64,000 bases of DNA from Vreelandella arcis (GTDB taxonomy: Bacteria > Pseudomonadota > Gammaproteobacteria > Pseudomonadales > Halomonadaceae). Below are positions 44,499 to 54,596 of this stretch, piece after piece (the first letter of the stretch is position 1; each line of letters starts with the position of its first letter). The position numbers were made by a program, and so were the translations under genes. The notes under the pieces were generated by a model. That model was not told the DNA's origin, ran no database searches, and saw only the letters and a program-made list of their open reading frames with translations. The stretch spans positions 1 through 64,000 of the forward strand of contig NZ_FNII01000009.1 of NCBI RefSeq assembly GCF_900103865.1. The letters are read 5' to 3'.

Positions 44499-44519
44499 CA
44501 AGTTAATGAGATTGTCTCC

Positions 44520-45725
44520 ATGAAAATGTTTCACGCTTTATTGTCTTCCGCGCGGCTGTGTGTGGTAGCCGCTGCCATTGTGGTTGCGCCTGCCGTGAGT
44601 GCCCAAGATTCACCCTCGCCGCAGCCGCAAACGATTATCCCTGCGCCGCCTCAACTGGCGGCCAGCTCGTGGATATTAATGGATGCGGACAGCGGTGAAG
44701 TATTGGCTGAGCATAATGCCGATGAACGGCTGCCCCCGGCCAGTTTAACCAAGTTGATGACCGCCTATCTGGTCGAACGCGAGTTGAACCAGGGCAGCAT
44801 TAGCGCTGATGACAAGGTCAGCATTAGCGAAAAAGCTTGGCGTACCGGCGGCTCTAAAATGTTCGTTGAAGTAGGCGATCAGGTCGCGGTTGAAGATTTG
44901 CTGCACGGCATTGTGATTGTTTCCGGCAACGATGCCAGCGTGGCGATGGCGGAGCATCTGGCGGGAGGCGAAGCGCCGTTTGCTGATTTGATGAACCAGC
45001 ACGCCGCACGGTTGGGGATGGAAAACTCCAATTTTGAAAACGCCACGGGGCTACCGGGCGAGAATCATTACTCGTCAGCGGAAGACATGGCGCTGCTTAC
45101 TCAGCACATCATCAACGATTATCCCGAACACTATGAAATTTATTCCCAGCGTAACTTTACCTTTAGCGGGATCGAACAGCCCAACCGTAACCGCCTGCTG
45201 TGGCGTGATCCTACGGTTGATGGTTTGAAAACCGGCTGGACATCCGAGGCGGGTTATTGCTTGGTTTCATCGGCCAAGCGTGGCGAGATGCGGTTGATCT
45301 CGGTGGTAATGGGAACCGATTCTGATGAGGCCCGCGCGCAGGAAACGCAAAAACTACTCAGTTATGGCTTTCGGTTCTTTGAAACCATGAACCTTTACGA
45401 GCGCGGCGCTGTGCTGGCCACACCACGCGTGTGGGGCGGTGATATCAACGAGGTTCGCGTGGGGGTTGATGAAAAAGTGACCATGACGCTGCCCCGCAAC
45501 CGCAACGATGAACTGCGTGCCCGCTTAAATCTCAATGCGGATCTGCACGCACCGCTTAGCGTGGGCGATGAAGTCGGCACGCTAGAGATTCATATGGGCG
45601 ATGATGTGGTCGGAGAAAGACGTATAGTGGCATTGGAAGACGTCGAAGAAGGCGGCTTCTTCAAAAAAATGTTTGATCAGGTGCGTCTTTTCTTTTCCAA
45701 TTTACTCAGTAAATTTATTGACTGA
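44520..45725 (+). CDS. dacA: D-alanyl-D-alanine carboxypeptidase (PBP5/6-like)
   Basis: A 401-residue class C penicillin-binding protein that trims the terminal D-Ala from peptidoglycan pentapeptides. The signal peptide ends near VSAQDS. The SxxK motif is in LPPASLTKLMTAYL, SxN in IVSGNDASVAMAEHL, and KTG in GLKTGWTSEAGYCL. The C-terminal amphipathic helix (FKKMFDQVRLFFSNLLSKFID) anchors it on the membrane. An upstream terminator implies its own promoter. DUF493/lipB follow. Confidence 0.95.
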   Translation: MKMFHALLSSARLCVVAAAIVVAPAVSAQDSPSPQPQTIIPAPPQLAASSWILMDADSGEVLAEHNADERLPPASLTKLMTAYLVERELNQGSISADDKVSISEKAWRTGGSKMFVEVGDQVAVEDLLHGIVIVSGNDASVAMAEHLAGGEAPFADLMNQHAARLGMENSNFENATGLPGENHYSSAEDMALLTQHIINDYPEHYEIYSQRNFTFSGIEQPNRNRLLWRDPTVDGLKTGWTSEAGYCLVSSAKRGEMRLISVVMGTDSDEARAQETQKLLSYGFRFFETMNLYERGAVLATPRVWGGDINEVRVGVDEKVTMTLPRNRNDELRARLNLNADLHAPLSVGDEVGTLEIHMGDDVVGERRIVALEDVEEGGFFKKMFDQVRLFFSNLLSKFID

Positions 45726-45784
45726 TAGCGCACCGTCTTACGCTCTGTGAGCGGATTATTATTTGCGAAACCAATGGGTTTTTT

Positions 45785-46096
45785 ATGTCAAAAGGTGGAC
45801 AAGATAGCTTCCGTGATCTGCGTAAGCCTGCACCTCAAGAAACGCCTAAAATCAGCTTTCCCTGCCAATATCCGTTAAAAGTGGTGGGAGACGCTACTGA
45901 AGATTTTCCGGCACGGGTATGCCAGGTCATCGTCCGGCATGCGCCGGACTTCGATGAAGCGACTATGCAGGTTATTGATAGCCGAAACGGGCGTTTTCAA
46001 TCGGTGCGGGTCACCATCACGGCGACGGGTGAGCCGCAATTGAAACAGCTTTTCGATGAGCTAAAAGCCACCGGCCTAGTGCACATGGTGGTGTAA
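45785..46096 (+). CDS. ybeD: YbeD-family protein (DUF493)
   Basis: A 103-residue protein of the YbeD family, with an ACT-like fold. [23 protein letters not shown] and a C-terminal [12 protein letters not shown] are typical. The conserved function is unclear; it is usually encoded between dacA and lipB, as here. Its stop (TAA at 46094-46096) overlaps the ATG of lipB by one base. Confidence 0.93.
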   Translation: MSKGGQDSFRDLRKPAPQETPKISFPCQYPLKVVGDATEDFPARVCQVIVRHAPDFDEATMQVIDSRNGRFQSVRVTITATGEPQLKQLFDELKATGLVHMVV

Positions 46097-46761
46097 TGGC
46101 AGCACTGCCCATTGAGCTGCATGTGCTGGGGCGAAAGCCTTATTTGCCTGTTTGGCAGGCCATGCGCTCATTGACCGACAGCCGTGATGCACAAACGCCT
46201 GACCAGTTTTGGCTGGTGGAGCACGACCCGGTGTTTACCCAAGGGCAGGCCGGCAAACCCGAGCATATATTAATGCCGGGTGACATTCCGGTGGTGCATA
46301 CCGACCGAGGAGGGCAGGTGACCTATCACGGCCCTGGGCAAGTGGTACTTTACCCACTACTTGATGTGCGACGCGGTCAACTGGGTGTGCGTACGCTGGT
46401 CACAGCGCTGGAAAATGCGGTGATCAGCGTTCTGGCGGACTACGGTGTGTCGGCAAGCGCTCGGCCCGATGCGCCCGGCGTCTACGTGGCGGGCGATACC
46501 GGCGAAGCGAAGATTGCGTCTTTGGGGTTGCGCATCCGCCGCGGTGCTAGCTTTCACGGCGTGGCGTTCAATGTAGATGGTGATCTGACGCCTTTTTCGT
46601 CCATTAACCCTTGTGGCTACGCCGGTATGCCCATGACCCGTTTGGCCGATTGGGTTGCCTTGCCTAAAGATCACCAAGTCGGTGAGCAGCTTGCCAAAGC
46701 GCTGGCCAATCAATTACAGCGTGCGTTAGTGGCGGGCAAGCAGCCACCGCTGCTCGACTAG
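46096..46761 (+). CDS. lipB: Octanoyl-ACP:protein transferase
   Basis: A 221-residue enzyme that moves the octanoyl group from ACP to lipoyl domains. [25 protein letters not shown] is the family signature; the catalytic Lys lies in [15 protein letters not shown] and the Cys in [16 protein letters not shown]. It begins at the last base of ybeD's stop and converges on lipA. Confidence 0.95.
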   Translation: MAALPIELHVLGRKPYLPVWQAMRSLTDSRDAQTPDQFWLVEHDPVFTQGQAGKPEHILMPGDIPVVHTDRGGQVTYHGPGQVVLYPLLDVRRGQLGVRTLVTALENAVISVLADYGVSASARPDAPGVYVAGDTGEAKIASLGLRIRRGASFHGVAFNVDGDLTPFSSINPCGYAGMPMTRLADWVALPKDHQVGEQLAKALANQLQRALVAGKQPPLLD

Positions 46762-46784
46762 CGGCGGCGCGGTAGGCTTATTGC

Positions 46785-47837
46785 TTAACCAACGTTAAGC
46801 GTGGGAATACGGTTTGGGTCTGGCTCTTGACCGGGAACTGTCGCTGGAGAGGCCAAGCCTAAATTGTTCTTTTCAAATACGCGGTCAGCGCGATAGCTTG
46901 AGCGAACCAGCGGGCCCGACGGCACTTCCATAAAGCCTTTCTCTAGGCCGATTTCTCGATAGCGATCGAATTCCTCAGGGCTTACCCAGCGCTCCACCGG
47001 CAGGTGGTTCTTGGTCGGGCGCAGATACTGTCCCAACGTAACGATATCGACGCCAATCTCGCGGAGATCGTCAAACGTCTGAAGGATCTCTTCGTCGGTT
47101 TCACCCAGGCCGAGCATCAAGCTGGTCTTGGTGATTACGCCGGGACGGTGGCGTTTTGCATGGGCCAACACATCCAGCGTCTTGCGATAGCCTGCCCGTG
47201 GGTCGCGCACGCGGCTGGTCAGCCGTTCGACCGTTTCGACGTTTTGGGCAAAGACTTCAAGCCCTGAGTCGGCCACTTGCTCGATCGCCGCTGGCTCACC
47301 GTCGAAATCCGGCGTCAATGCTTCCACCACCACGTGGGGGGTGCGCGCCTTGATAGCGCGAATGCAATTGGCGTAGTGGCCGGCGCCACCGTCGTCCAAG
47401 TCGTCGCGGTCGACCGAGGTCAACACGATGTAGCGAAGGCCCATCAGCTCGACCGATTTTGCGGTGTTCTCAGGCTCTTCGTGATCAAGCCAGCCCTGAG
47501 GATTGCCGGTGTCGACCGCGCAGAAACGGCAGGCACGCGTACACACCGATCCCATCAGCATGATCGTTGCCGTGCCGTTGCTCCAACACTCGCCCATATT
47601 CGGGCAGTGGGATTCGGCGCAAACGGTACTGAGCCGATGGGTGGCGACGTTCTTTTTTACCGCCTCAAAGCGCTCGCCACCGGGGATCTGAGCGCGTAGC
47701 CATTTGGGCTTACGATCTAAAGAAGGGGCGTCAGCGTCTGTCTTACGCTGTTTCATGCCATCTTTAATCACCGACATACCGTGTTCGTTGCGGAATTTTT
47801 CACCGCTGGGAACACGTGGCGAGGTGTTATTGCTCAT
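46785..47837 (-). CDS. lipA: Lipoyl synthase
   Basis: A 350-residue radical SAM enzyme inserting two sulfurs into protein-bound octanoyl groups. The auxiliary cluster cysteines are in [16 protein letters not shown], the radical SAM CxxxCxxC in [15 protein letters not shown], and the end has [10 protein letters not shown]. It is inverted relative to lipB; in many relatives lipA follows lipB on the same strand. A seven-base inverted repeat (46783-46789 / 46794-46800) overlaps its stop. Confidence 0.96.
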   Translation of the reverse strand: MSNNTSPRVPSGEKFRNEHGMSVIKDGMKQRKTDADAPSLDRKPKWLRAQIPGGERFEAVKKNVATHRLSTVCAESHCPNMGECWSNGTATIMLMGSVCTRACRFCAVDTGNPQGWLDHEEPENTAKSVELMGLRYIVLTSVDRDDLDDGGAGHYANCIRAIKARTPHVVVEALTPDFDGEPAAIEQVADSGLEVFAQNVETVERLTSRVRDPRAGYRKTLDVLAHAKRHRPGVITKTSLMLGLGETDEEILQTFDDLREIGVDIVTLGQYLRPTKNHLPVERWVSPEEFDRYREIGLEKGFMEVPSGPLVRSSYRADRVFEKNNLGLASPATVPGQEPDPNRIPTLNVG

Positions 47838-48152
47838 AGCGAGAGAGCCTCTCTACTGGGCGGCAGGCAATGTCACGCGGCAACGTAAGCCATCTCCGAC
47901 TGCATGCCGATTGATACGTAGGTAGTAAAGCATAATGTAACATAACTTGGCTTTTGCATGACACCGCATGCTAGACACAGGCCCTAACAAAGGACAAAGA
48001 GGTTGCAGTGGGCACAAGGGCTTAGTAATAGGTTATACCAATGAGTCAGCGATAAGCATCGACGTTCAGCGGCGAGTGTCCTAAACTATATTGCATTGCA
48101 GCATCATTGCTTTCGGGTTCGATGCTATTGCATCAACCTAATGGGAGATCCT
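47838..48152. other. Intergenic region between divergent lipA and the DUF3141 gene
   Basis: About 315 bases. It must hold both promoters. A TATATT at 48087-48092 is a candidate -10 for the plus-strand gene and is part of ATATTGCATTGC (48088-48099), which recurs upstream of proA at 36338-36349. No coding sequence or terminator was seen. Confidence 0.45.
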
Positions 48153-50600
48153 ATGAATTTCTTCGCTAACCCTTTCATGCCAACTCAGGCTCGTCCTTCA
48201 GGTGGCCAAGAGAACTTGGCGGTTTCCGTCAGCGAGGCGATGACGACGCTGATGGATCCATTTGGGTTTGGCCGCGCTGCGTTTGATTACTGGCGTGATA
48301 GCGTTGAACGTAGCGTGCTTTACCTGGATGTGATGCGCGAGCGTGGCAATCAATACTTGGCCCACATGGAGCAGACCAAGCCCAGTGTGTTGGGGTTTGA
48401 AACCGAAGTCCTGGTGGATGGGCGCACTTTACCGCAGCCCACCAACTACGAATTACTTCGCGTTATACCGCCTGAGGGCGTGGAAACTGACCCGCTAAGT
48501 CGCCCCTTTGTGGTGGTTGACCCGCGCGCCGGCCATGGGCCGGGTATCGGCGGGTTTAAACCCGACAGCGAGCTTGGTGTGGCATTGAGAGCTGGGCACC
48601 CTTGCTACTTTATTGGTTTTCTACCGTTTCCCGAGCCAGGCCAAACGGTCGAAGACGTGGTCGAGTCAGAGGTGGCGTTCCTGCGTCACATCATTGAGCG
48701 CCACCCTGAAACCACTGAAAAGCCGATGGTCGTTGGCAATTGCCAGGCAGGCTGGCAGGTGATGATGGCCGCGGCGCTAGAGCCCGATGTCTTTGGTCCT
48801 ATTTTGATTGCCGGTGCACCCCTGTCGTATTGGGCAGGTGAGCACGGCAAAGCGCCTATGCGCTACACCGGCGGGATGGCCGGCGGCAGCTGGGTGACCG
48901 CTATGACCAGCGATTTGGGTAACGGCTTATTTGATGGGGCGTGGCTGGTTCAAAACTTTGAGCGCCTTAACCCAGCGAATACCTATTGGAAAAAACAGTA
49001 CAACCTGTTTGCCAATGTCGATACCGAGGCAAACCGCTACCTCGAATTTGAGCGGTGGTGGGGTGGTCATGTTGTGCTGGGCGGCGAAGAGATCCAGTAC
49101 ATCGTCGATAATCTATTTATAGGCAATCGGCTGTCCACCGCGCAGCTGGTGACCCGCGACGGTCGTCGAATCGATTTACGCAACGTACGTTCGCCGGTTG
49201 TAGTCTTCTGCTCACGAGGCGATGACATTACGCCGCCACCCCAGGCGCTGGGCTGGATTCGTGATTTGTACGATGACGAAAAAGATATTATTGCCAACGA
49301 GCAGACCATCGTCTATTGCCAGCACGACACCACAGGGCATTTGGGCATTTTCGTATCGAGCAGTGTGTCGCGCAAGGAGCACACCGAGTTTACGGCTAAC
49401 ATGGATTACATCGATGTCATGCCGCCGGGACTGTTCGAAACGACCATCACGCATGTTGATGAGCATGACCAAGGCGAGTTGATCGAGCGTGACTATTTGC
49501 TTGAATTTACCCCGCGTAACTTTGACGAGCTGGATCGCGAGGTAATGCACGAGCCGGAAGATGATCGCCGTTTTGCTACGGTGGCGCGCATCTCTGAGAT
49601 TAATCTTGGGTTATATCGTATTTTTATGCAGCCTTGGCTGCAGGCGGTCATGACCCCCGAGGCGGCGCGCTGGATCCGTCGAATGCACCCCATAAGACTT
49701 GGCTATAAACTACTCTCCGACCGTAACCCCATGAGCGTGCCGCTACCCGTTATGGCAGAACAGATTCGTCAAGATCGTCACCCGGTGGGCAAAGACAATC
49801 TGTTTAAAGCGTTTGAGACCATGACGTCCGACCAAATCGTGACAGGCCTCAACGCGATGCGCGATGCCCGCGATAGCGCTACCGAGCGGCTATTTATGGA
49901 TATCTACGGTCAACCGCTTCTTCAGGCCGCCGTTGGGCTATATGGCGATGCTCATGTGCATCGCCGCCGTCCCGGTGACGAGCCCGAGCACCGCCGCTTT
50001 TTGGAGCAGCGCCAAAATGAACTGCGTGAAAAAATTGAGCAAGGTGGCGCCCACGAAGCGGTTATGCGCGCAGTGATTTACGTGCTCGGGGGCGCGCCTG
50101 CCACTGACGAACGTAACTTTAAACGCCTCCGTGCCTCACGGGCGGCCCTTGAGCCCAGTACCAAGCTGAGTGACTTTAAGCACTTGGTGCGTGAGCAGTT
50201 CTTCATCTTGAAGTTGGATCGGGAGCAAGCGCTTAGCTCGCTGCCTACACTGCTCAAGGGTCAATCCAATGCTGAGATTGATGCCCATCTGACGCATCTT
50301 GAAGATGTACTGTCGGCAAGCGGTGAGCTTTCGGAACATGCGGCGTCGCGCTTTGCGCAGGTCAGCGAACTATTTAGTCAAGCTCGGCCCGCCGTGAAAG
50401 CGGTTGAGTCTAGTCCTGACACGCCTCAGCAACCGCCTGCAAAGGCCTCTCAGGCGCCAGCAAAGGCCACCCAGGAAACCCCGGCAAAGGCCACCCAGAA
50501 AGCCCCGGCAAAGGCCACCCAGAAAGCCCCGGCGGCAAAGAGCAACGCAAGCACTAAAAAGCCGACAGCATCACGGCGCAAGCCTCCCACGAAAGGATAG
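48153..50600 (+). CDS. DUF3141 PHA-synthase-like hydrolase with Lys/Ala-rich C-terminal tail
   Basis: An 815-residue cytosolic alpha/beta-hydrolase. The nucleophile elbow is GNCQAGW (Cys 197), matching the G-x-C-x-G lipase box of PHA synthases rather than G-x-S-x-G. A catalytic Asp (FCSRGDDITPPPQALGWI) and His (HDTTGHLGIFVSS) follow. An N-terminal helical part (1-75) and a long helical C-terminal part (about 430-760) flank it. The last 55 residues are repeats of PAKATQKA and end in a basic tail, like the DNA-binding tails of PhaF/histone-H1. The role, perhaps in polyhydroxyalkanoate metabolism, is inferred. The start follows GGGAG. Confidence 0.85.
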   Translation: MNFFANPFMPTQARPSGGQENLAVSVSEAMTTLMDPFGFGRAAFDYWRDSVERSVLYLDVMRERGNQYLAHMEQTKPSVLGFETEVLVDGRTLPQPTNYELLRVIPPEGVETDPLSRPFVVVDPRAGHGPGIGGFKPDSELGVALRAGHPCYFIGFLPFPEPGQTVEDVVESEVAFLRHIIERHPETTEKPMVVGNCQAGWQVMMAAALEPDVFGPILIAGAPLSYWAGEHGKAPMRYTGGMAGGSWVTAMTSDLGNGLFDGAWLVQNFERLNPANTYWKKQYNLFANVDTEANRYLEFERWWGGHVVLGGEEIQYIVDNLFIGNRLSTAQLVTRDGRRIDLRNVRSPVVVFCSRGDDITPPPQALGWIRDLYDDEKDIIANEQTIVYCQHDTTGHLGIFVSSSVSRKEHTEFTANMDYIDVMPPGLFETTITHVDEHDQGELIERDYLLEFTPRNFDELDREVMHEPEDDRRFATVARISEINLGLYRIFMQPWLQAVMTPEAARWIRRMHPIRLGYKLLSDRNPMSVPLPVMAEQIRQDRHPVGKDNLFKAFETMTSDQIVTGLNAMRDARDSATERLFMDIYGQPLLQAAVGLYGDAHVHRRRPGDEPEHRRFLEQRQNELREKIEQGGAHEAVMRAVIYVLGGAPATDERNFKRLRASRAALEPSTKLSDFKHLVREQFFILKLDREQALSSLPTLLKGQSNAEIDAHLTHLEDVLSASGELSEHAASRFAQVSELFSQARPAVKAVESSPDTPQQPPAKASQAPAKATQETPAKATQKAPAKATQKAPAAKSNASTKKPTASRRKPPTKG
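50460..50531 (+). repeat. 24-base tandem repeat encoding PAKATQKA units
   Basis: The unit GCAAAGGCCACCCAG begins at 50460, 50484 and 50508, a period of 24 bases (8 codons). It lies inside the DUF3141 gene near its 3' end. Each unit encodes PAKATQ plus two residues. The copies are almost identical at DNA level, which allows slippage and length change between strains. Confidence 0.85.
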
Positions 50601-50619
50601 TTTTTTCGGTTAGTCTCTT

Positions 50620-50650
50620 ACGCCCCTGCTTATAGGCAGGGGCGTTTGCG
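50620..50650 (+). terminator. Intrinsic terminator after the DUF3141 gene
   Basis: ACGCCCCTGC (50620-50629), loop TTATAG, GCAGGGGCGT (50636-50645). A perfect ten-base stem 20 bases after the stop, followed by a short T-rich tail. Confidence 0.75.
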
Positions 50651-50898
50651 TTGAGCGCTAGGATTTTTGGGTTGCCGTTGTGCAACCGGCAGTCTAGTGT
50701 CTAGCTACGCTTTAATTGAAAAGTGTGATCTTCATCACCATCAAATCGACGGGATTCTCAAGGCTTGCTACTGGCGCTTCGTATTGGGCTGGGGTAGGGT
50801 AGGCGCATTTTTTCGCCCGCACGGTTACTGTTCGCTGTTGCGGCAACGTATTCATTGCACCGTCAGCGTGTGCACTAATAAAGTTAAAGTGGAGCACT

Positions 50899-53529
50899 AT
50901 GGGCAAGTCACTGGTCATCGTCGAGTCGCCCGCCAAAGCGAAGACGATCAATAAATACCTCGGCAACGATTTCATCGTAAAGTCGAGCGTGGGTCACATC
51001 CGTGACCTGCCGACCAGCGGCTCAGGTAAGGCGGCCTCTGACCCTAAGGAGCGCGCTCGCCAAGCTGCAGCAACTCGCAAAATGTCGGCGGATGAGAAGG
51101 CCGTATACAAAAAGCGTAAGGCCCAAGACCAGTTAATACGACGGATGGGCATCGACCCTGACAACGGTTGGCAGGCGCACTATGAAGTGCTTCCCGGTAA
51201 AGAAAAGGTAGTGGCTGAACTCAAAAAGCTAGCCGAAAAAGCCGACGCCGTTTATCTGGCGACGGATTTGGATCGTGAGGGGGAAGCGATCGCCTGGCAC
51301 TTGCGTGAAACCATTGGCGGCGACGACAGCCGCTACAAGCGCGTGGTGTTCAACGAGATAACCAAAAACGCGATTCAGGATGCCTTCAAAGCCCCGGGTG
51401 CCTTGAATATTCCTCGCGTTGAGGCCCAGCAGGCCAGGCGTTTTCTCGACCGGGTAGTGGGTTTTATGTTGTCGCCGCTGCTGTGGGCCAAAATTGCTCG
51501 AGGACTTTCGGCGGGCCGTGTCCAGTCCGTTGCCGTTCGTTTGATTGTTGAGCGCGAGCGTGAAATACGCGCGTTTATACCCGAAGAGTTCTGGGACGTT
51601 CACGCCGATCTAGCCTCGCCGGACGGCGATCAGGTGCGTTTTGCGCTGGTTCGCCAAGATGGCAAAGCGTTCCGCCCAACGTCGGAAAAAGACACCTTGG
51701 CGCGCATTGCGCAGCTCAAGAAATCTAAGCTTTCGATTACCTCCCGGGAAGATAAGCCGACGAGTTCCAAGCCCACGGCGCCTTTTATTACCTCTACGCT
51801 GCAACAGGCGGCGAGTGGGCGTTTGGGGTTCTCGGTTAAAAAGACCATGACCATGGCCCAACGCCTTTACGAGGCGGGCTACATCACCTATATGCGTACC
51901 GATTCCACCAATCTTTCAAAAGACGCGGTTGAGAACGTGCGTGCGTTTATTGGTGAAGAATACGGGCCTCGCTACTTGCCCGAAACGGCCAACCGCTATA
52001 CCAGTAAAGAAAGCGCTCAGGAGGCTCACGAAGCGATACGTCCGTCTAGCGTTGAGCGTCAGGCTACTGACCTGGTAAGCATGGAACGCGACGCAGAGCG
52101 GCTGTACGAGCTGATTTGGCGGCAGTTTGTCGCTTGTCAGATGACACCTGCCGAGTACCTTTCCAGCACGCTGAGTGTGGAAGTTGACGGTTACGACCTG
52201 CGCGCCAAAGGGCGGGTGCTGAAATTTGACGGTTATACGCGGGTCATGAAACCCAGCGGTAAAAACGAAGACCAGCGTTTGCCCGACTTGCCGACCGGTA
52301 CGCCGATGACGCTTGAAACACTCGACCCACAGCAGCACTTTACCAAGCCACCTGCACGCTACACCGAGGCAAGCTTGGTCAAAGAGCTTGAGAAACAAGG
52401 CATTGGGCGTCCGTCGACCTACGCCTCAATTATTTCGACGATCCAGGATCGCGGCTACGTGAAGCTTGAAAGTCGCCGCTTCTACGCGGAAAAGCTTGGC
52501 GATATCGTCACCGAGCGGTTAAAAGAATCCTTCCCTGATTTAATGGATTTCTCGTTTACCGCGCGGATGGAAGACGGCCTGGATGAAGTGGCTGAGGGCG
52601 AACGAAACTGGCAGGCGCTGTTAGACGCGTTCTATGAAGAGTTTCGCGAGGAGTTAGCCCAGGCCGAAAGCGAAGACGGTATGCGGCCCAACCAGCCGGT
52701 GCCCACCGATATCGATTGCCCTACCTGCGGTCGTGAAATGCAGATTCGGACGGCATCGACCGGCGTATTTCTCGGTTGCAGTGGCTATAATTTGCCGCCC
52801 AAAGAGCGCTGTAAAACCACCATTGACTTGATTCCCGGTGAAGAGGCGGTGGCCGCCGACGCCGATGAAGAGGCCGAAACCAACGCCTTGCGAGCCAAGC
52901 GCCGCTGCCCGATTTGCAGCACGGCCATGGATAACTATTTGATCGATGAAACCCGCAAGCTGCACATCTGTGGTAACAGCCCGGATTGCGAAGGCTACGA
53001 GGTGGAAACCGGCAAGTTCAAAATCAAGGGCTACGATGGTCCGCTGATCGAGTGCGATAAATGCGGTGCCGACATGCAGCTTAAATCGGGCCGTTTCGGG
53101 AAGTACTTTGGTTGCACCAACGACGAATGTAAAAACACCCGGAAGCTGTTAAAAAGCGGCGAAGTGGCACCGCCTAAAATGGATCCCATTGCGATGCCTG
53201 AGCTGACCTGTCAAAAAGTTGACGACCACTATGTGCTGCGCGACGGGGCAAGCGGGCTATTTTTGGCGGCCAGCAAATTCCCCAAAAATCGTGAAACACG
53301 TCCGCCGCTTGTTAAAGAGCTGAAAGCCCATGCCGATGAACTGCCCGAGAAGTATCATTTTATTCTCAAGGCACCGAGTGAAGATCCGGATGGACGTCCT
53401 GCGCAAATTCGCTACTCGCGCAAGTTTAAAGAGCAGTACGTAATGACCGACGAGGAAGGTAAAGCGACGGGCTGGAAGGCGACCTACGAAGGCGGTAAGT
53501 GGCATGTTGAGGACAAACGCAAGAAATGA
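50899..53529 (+). CDS. topA: DNA topoisomerase I
   Basis: An 876-residue type IA topoisomerase that relaxes negative supercoils. The Toprim domain begins [19 protein letters not shown] and contains [17 protein letters not shown]. The active-site Tyr is in [12 protein letters not shown]. The C-terminus has three zinc-ribbon-like Cys clusters: CPTCGREMQ...[14 protein letters not shown]...[10 protein letters not shown] and CDKCGADMQ...[10 protein letters not shown] conserved HGRPSTYA-type segment is present as [12 protein letters not shown]. It overlaps the DUF6586 gene by four bases. Confidence 0.97.
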   Translation: MGKSLVIVESPAKAKTINKYLGNDFIVKSSVGHIRDLPTSGSGKAASDPKERARQAAATRKMSADEKAVYKKRKAQDQLIRRMGIDPDNGWQAHYEVLPGKEKVVAELKKLAEKADAVYLATDLDREGEAIAWHLRETIGGDDSRYKRVVFNEITKNAIQDAFKAPGALNIPRVEAQQARRFLDRVVGFMLSPLLWAKIARGLSAGRVQSVAVRLIVEREREIRAFIPEEFWDVHADLASPDGDQVRFALVRQDGKAFRPTSEKDTLARIAQLKKSKLSITSREDKPTSSKPTAPFITSTLQQAASGRLGFSVKKTMTMAQRLYEAGYITYMRTDSTNLSKDAVENVRAFIGEEYGPRYLPETANRYTSKESAQEAHEAIRPSSVERQATDLVSMERDAERLYELIWRQFVACQMTPAEYLSSTLSVEVDGYDLRAKGRVLKFDGYTRVMKPSGKNEDQRLPDLPTGTPMTLETLDPQQHFTKPPARYTEASLVKELEKQGIGRPSTYASIISTIQDRGYVKLESRRFYAEKLGDIVTERLKESFPDLMDFSFTARMEDGLDEVAEGERNWQALLDAFYEEFREELAQAESEDGMRPNQPVPTDIDCPTCGREMQIRTASTGVFLGCSGYNLPPKERCKTTIDLIPGEEAVAADADEEAETNALRAKRRCPICSTAMDNYLIDETRKLHICGNSPDCEGYEVETGKFKIKGYDGPLIECDKCGADMQLKSGRFGKYFGCTNDECKNTRKLLKSGEVAPPKMDPIAMPELTCQKVDDHYVLRDGASGLFLAASKFPKNRETRPPLVKELKAHADELPEKYHFILKAPSEDPDGRPAQIRYSRKFKEQYVMTDEEGKATGWKATYEGGKWHVEDKRKK

Positions 53530-53987
53530 GTGATCGTTCGCGCACCAATCAATTGCTTTATCAAGCTGAACTACTGATCACATCCACCAGTGAGGATGAC
53601 GAGCACGCAACCGCCCGGGGAATGGCCCAAGAGGAGGGCGCGCTCGCCCTGTTTGAGCTGGCGCTGGTATCGTTGCTGCGCGAAGTGACCGAGCACGCTC
53701 GCTTGGGGCAACACGATTGGCGTTATCTATTGTCCGATGAAGGGCCTGCGATGGCAGAGCTTCAGCGCCTACGTGACTTGGCACAGCATCCAGACAGTTG
53801 GTTGTTTTGGCTGGTGTCGCAGCTTGAGAAGTTGCATAGCAGTGACGGGGTGGCAACGCGCCGCGCTGCTAACCCGGCAATGATCGCGGTCGCTGATCAA
53901 GCCAGCTTGAGCGAGCAACTGGTGACTCACCTCAACGCCGCTAAGCGTGAAGTTGCCGCATTGCGAGAAACCAGCCAAGAGTGGTAA
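53526..53987 (+). CDS. DUF6586 family protein
   Basis: A 153-residue cytosolic helical protein, encoded just after topA in Pseudomonas and relatives. [18 protein letters not shown] is the conserved start and [12 protein letters not shown] a conserved centre. The function is unknown. It overlaps topA by four bases, so they are cotranslated; the association with topA suggests, but does not prove, a nucleic-acid-related role. Confidence 0.8.
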   Translation: MSDRSRTNQLLYQAELLITSTSEDDEHATARGMAQEEGALALFELALVSLLREVTEHARLGQHDWRYLLSDEGPAMAELQRLRDLAQHPDSWLFWLVSQLEKLHSSDGVATRRAANPAMIAVADQASLSEQLVTHLNAAKREVAALRETSQEW

Positions 53988-54038
53988 TCAGATAACGGGT
54001 CGCATAAGTGAACGGTGCGATGCTAGAGGGGAGAGACA

Positions 54039-54503
54039 ATGCGCTATAACCAAGTTAAAGATTTAATTGCCTGGGTTGAGGGCTACCATGGGCGTCTTGC
54101 CCAGCAATACAGTGCTCGTGCAAAGGATGCTGAAAGCGAACGCCTGCAGATGGTACTGACCTACCTAGCCGAACACGAAACCCGCATGCAGGCAGGCTTG
54201 CGTGCTATTTTCGATGAAGGGCATGAAAAGCGTGACGTACTTGAAACCTGGTTTGATGATCCGAATGACTTTCCCCAACCGCCTCAATTAGAAGCGCTGG
54301 CCGATAAGCCTTTGGGCAATTCTATTGACGCTGTGATGGCGTCCGCTGTCGAAGCACACCGTACTCTGGAAGCGCTTTATGCTCACCGCGTGAACCGGGC
54401 GGTCATTGAACCCGAAGCCGAATTCTTTAATGCTTTGGCGGAAGGCCACAACGCAGAGCTGCGCCGAATTGTCGCCAGTATCGAAGAGCTGCAAGGCGTT
54501 TAG
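54039..54503 (+). CDS. Small helical protein, function unknown (possible ferritin-like bundle)
   Basis: A 154-residue, mostly helical acidic protein that I do not firmly recognise. Helices MRYNQVKDLIAWVEGYHGRLAQ, RLQMVLTYLAEHETRMQAGLR, SAVEAHRTLEALYAHRV and FFNALAEGHNAELRRIVA look like a four-helix bundle. The spaced Glu/His pairs (AEHETRM, EAHRTLE, AEGHNAELR) resemble a ferritin-like di-iron layout, but the spacing does not clearly match. It stands alone between DUF6586 and the L,D-transpeptidase gene. Confidence 0.55.
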   Translation: MRYNQVKDLIAWVEGYHGRLAQQYSARAKDAESERLQMVLTYLAEHETRMQAGLRAIFDEGHEKRDVLETWFDDPNDFPQPPQLEALADKPLGNSIDAVMASAVEAHRTLEALYAHRVNRAVIEPEAEFFNALAEGHNAELRRIVASIEELQGV

Positions 54504-54596
54504 ACCCGCGGCCCTAGTAGTGATGACCAATCTCAGTTATAAAGCTGCTTGAAATGGCGACATTGCCGTAACACCCGTTAAGCGTGAGAGTATTAA

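Noticed and set aside
44481..44519. Single transcript from mrdA through dacA
   Set aside because: A bulged GC stem with eight T after rlpA makes termination likely, so dacA probably has its own promoter.
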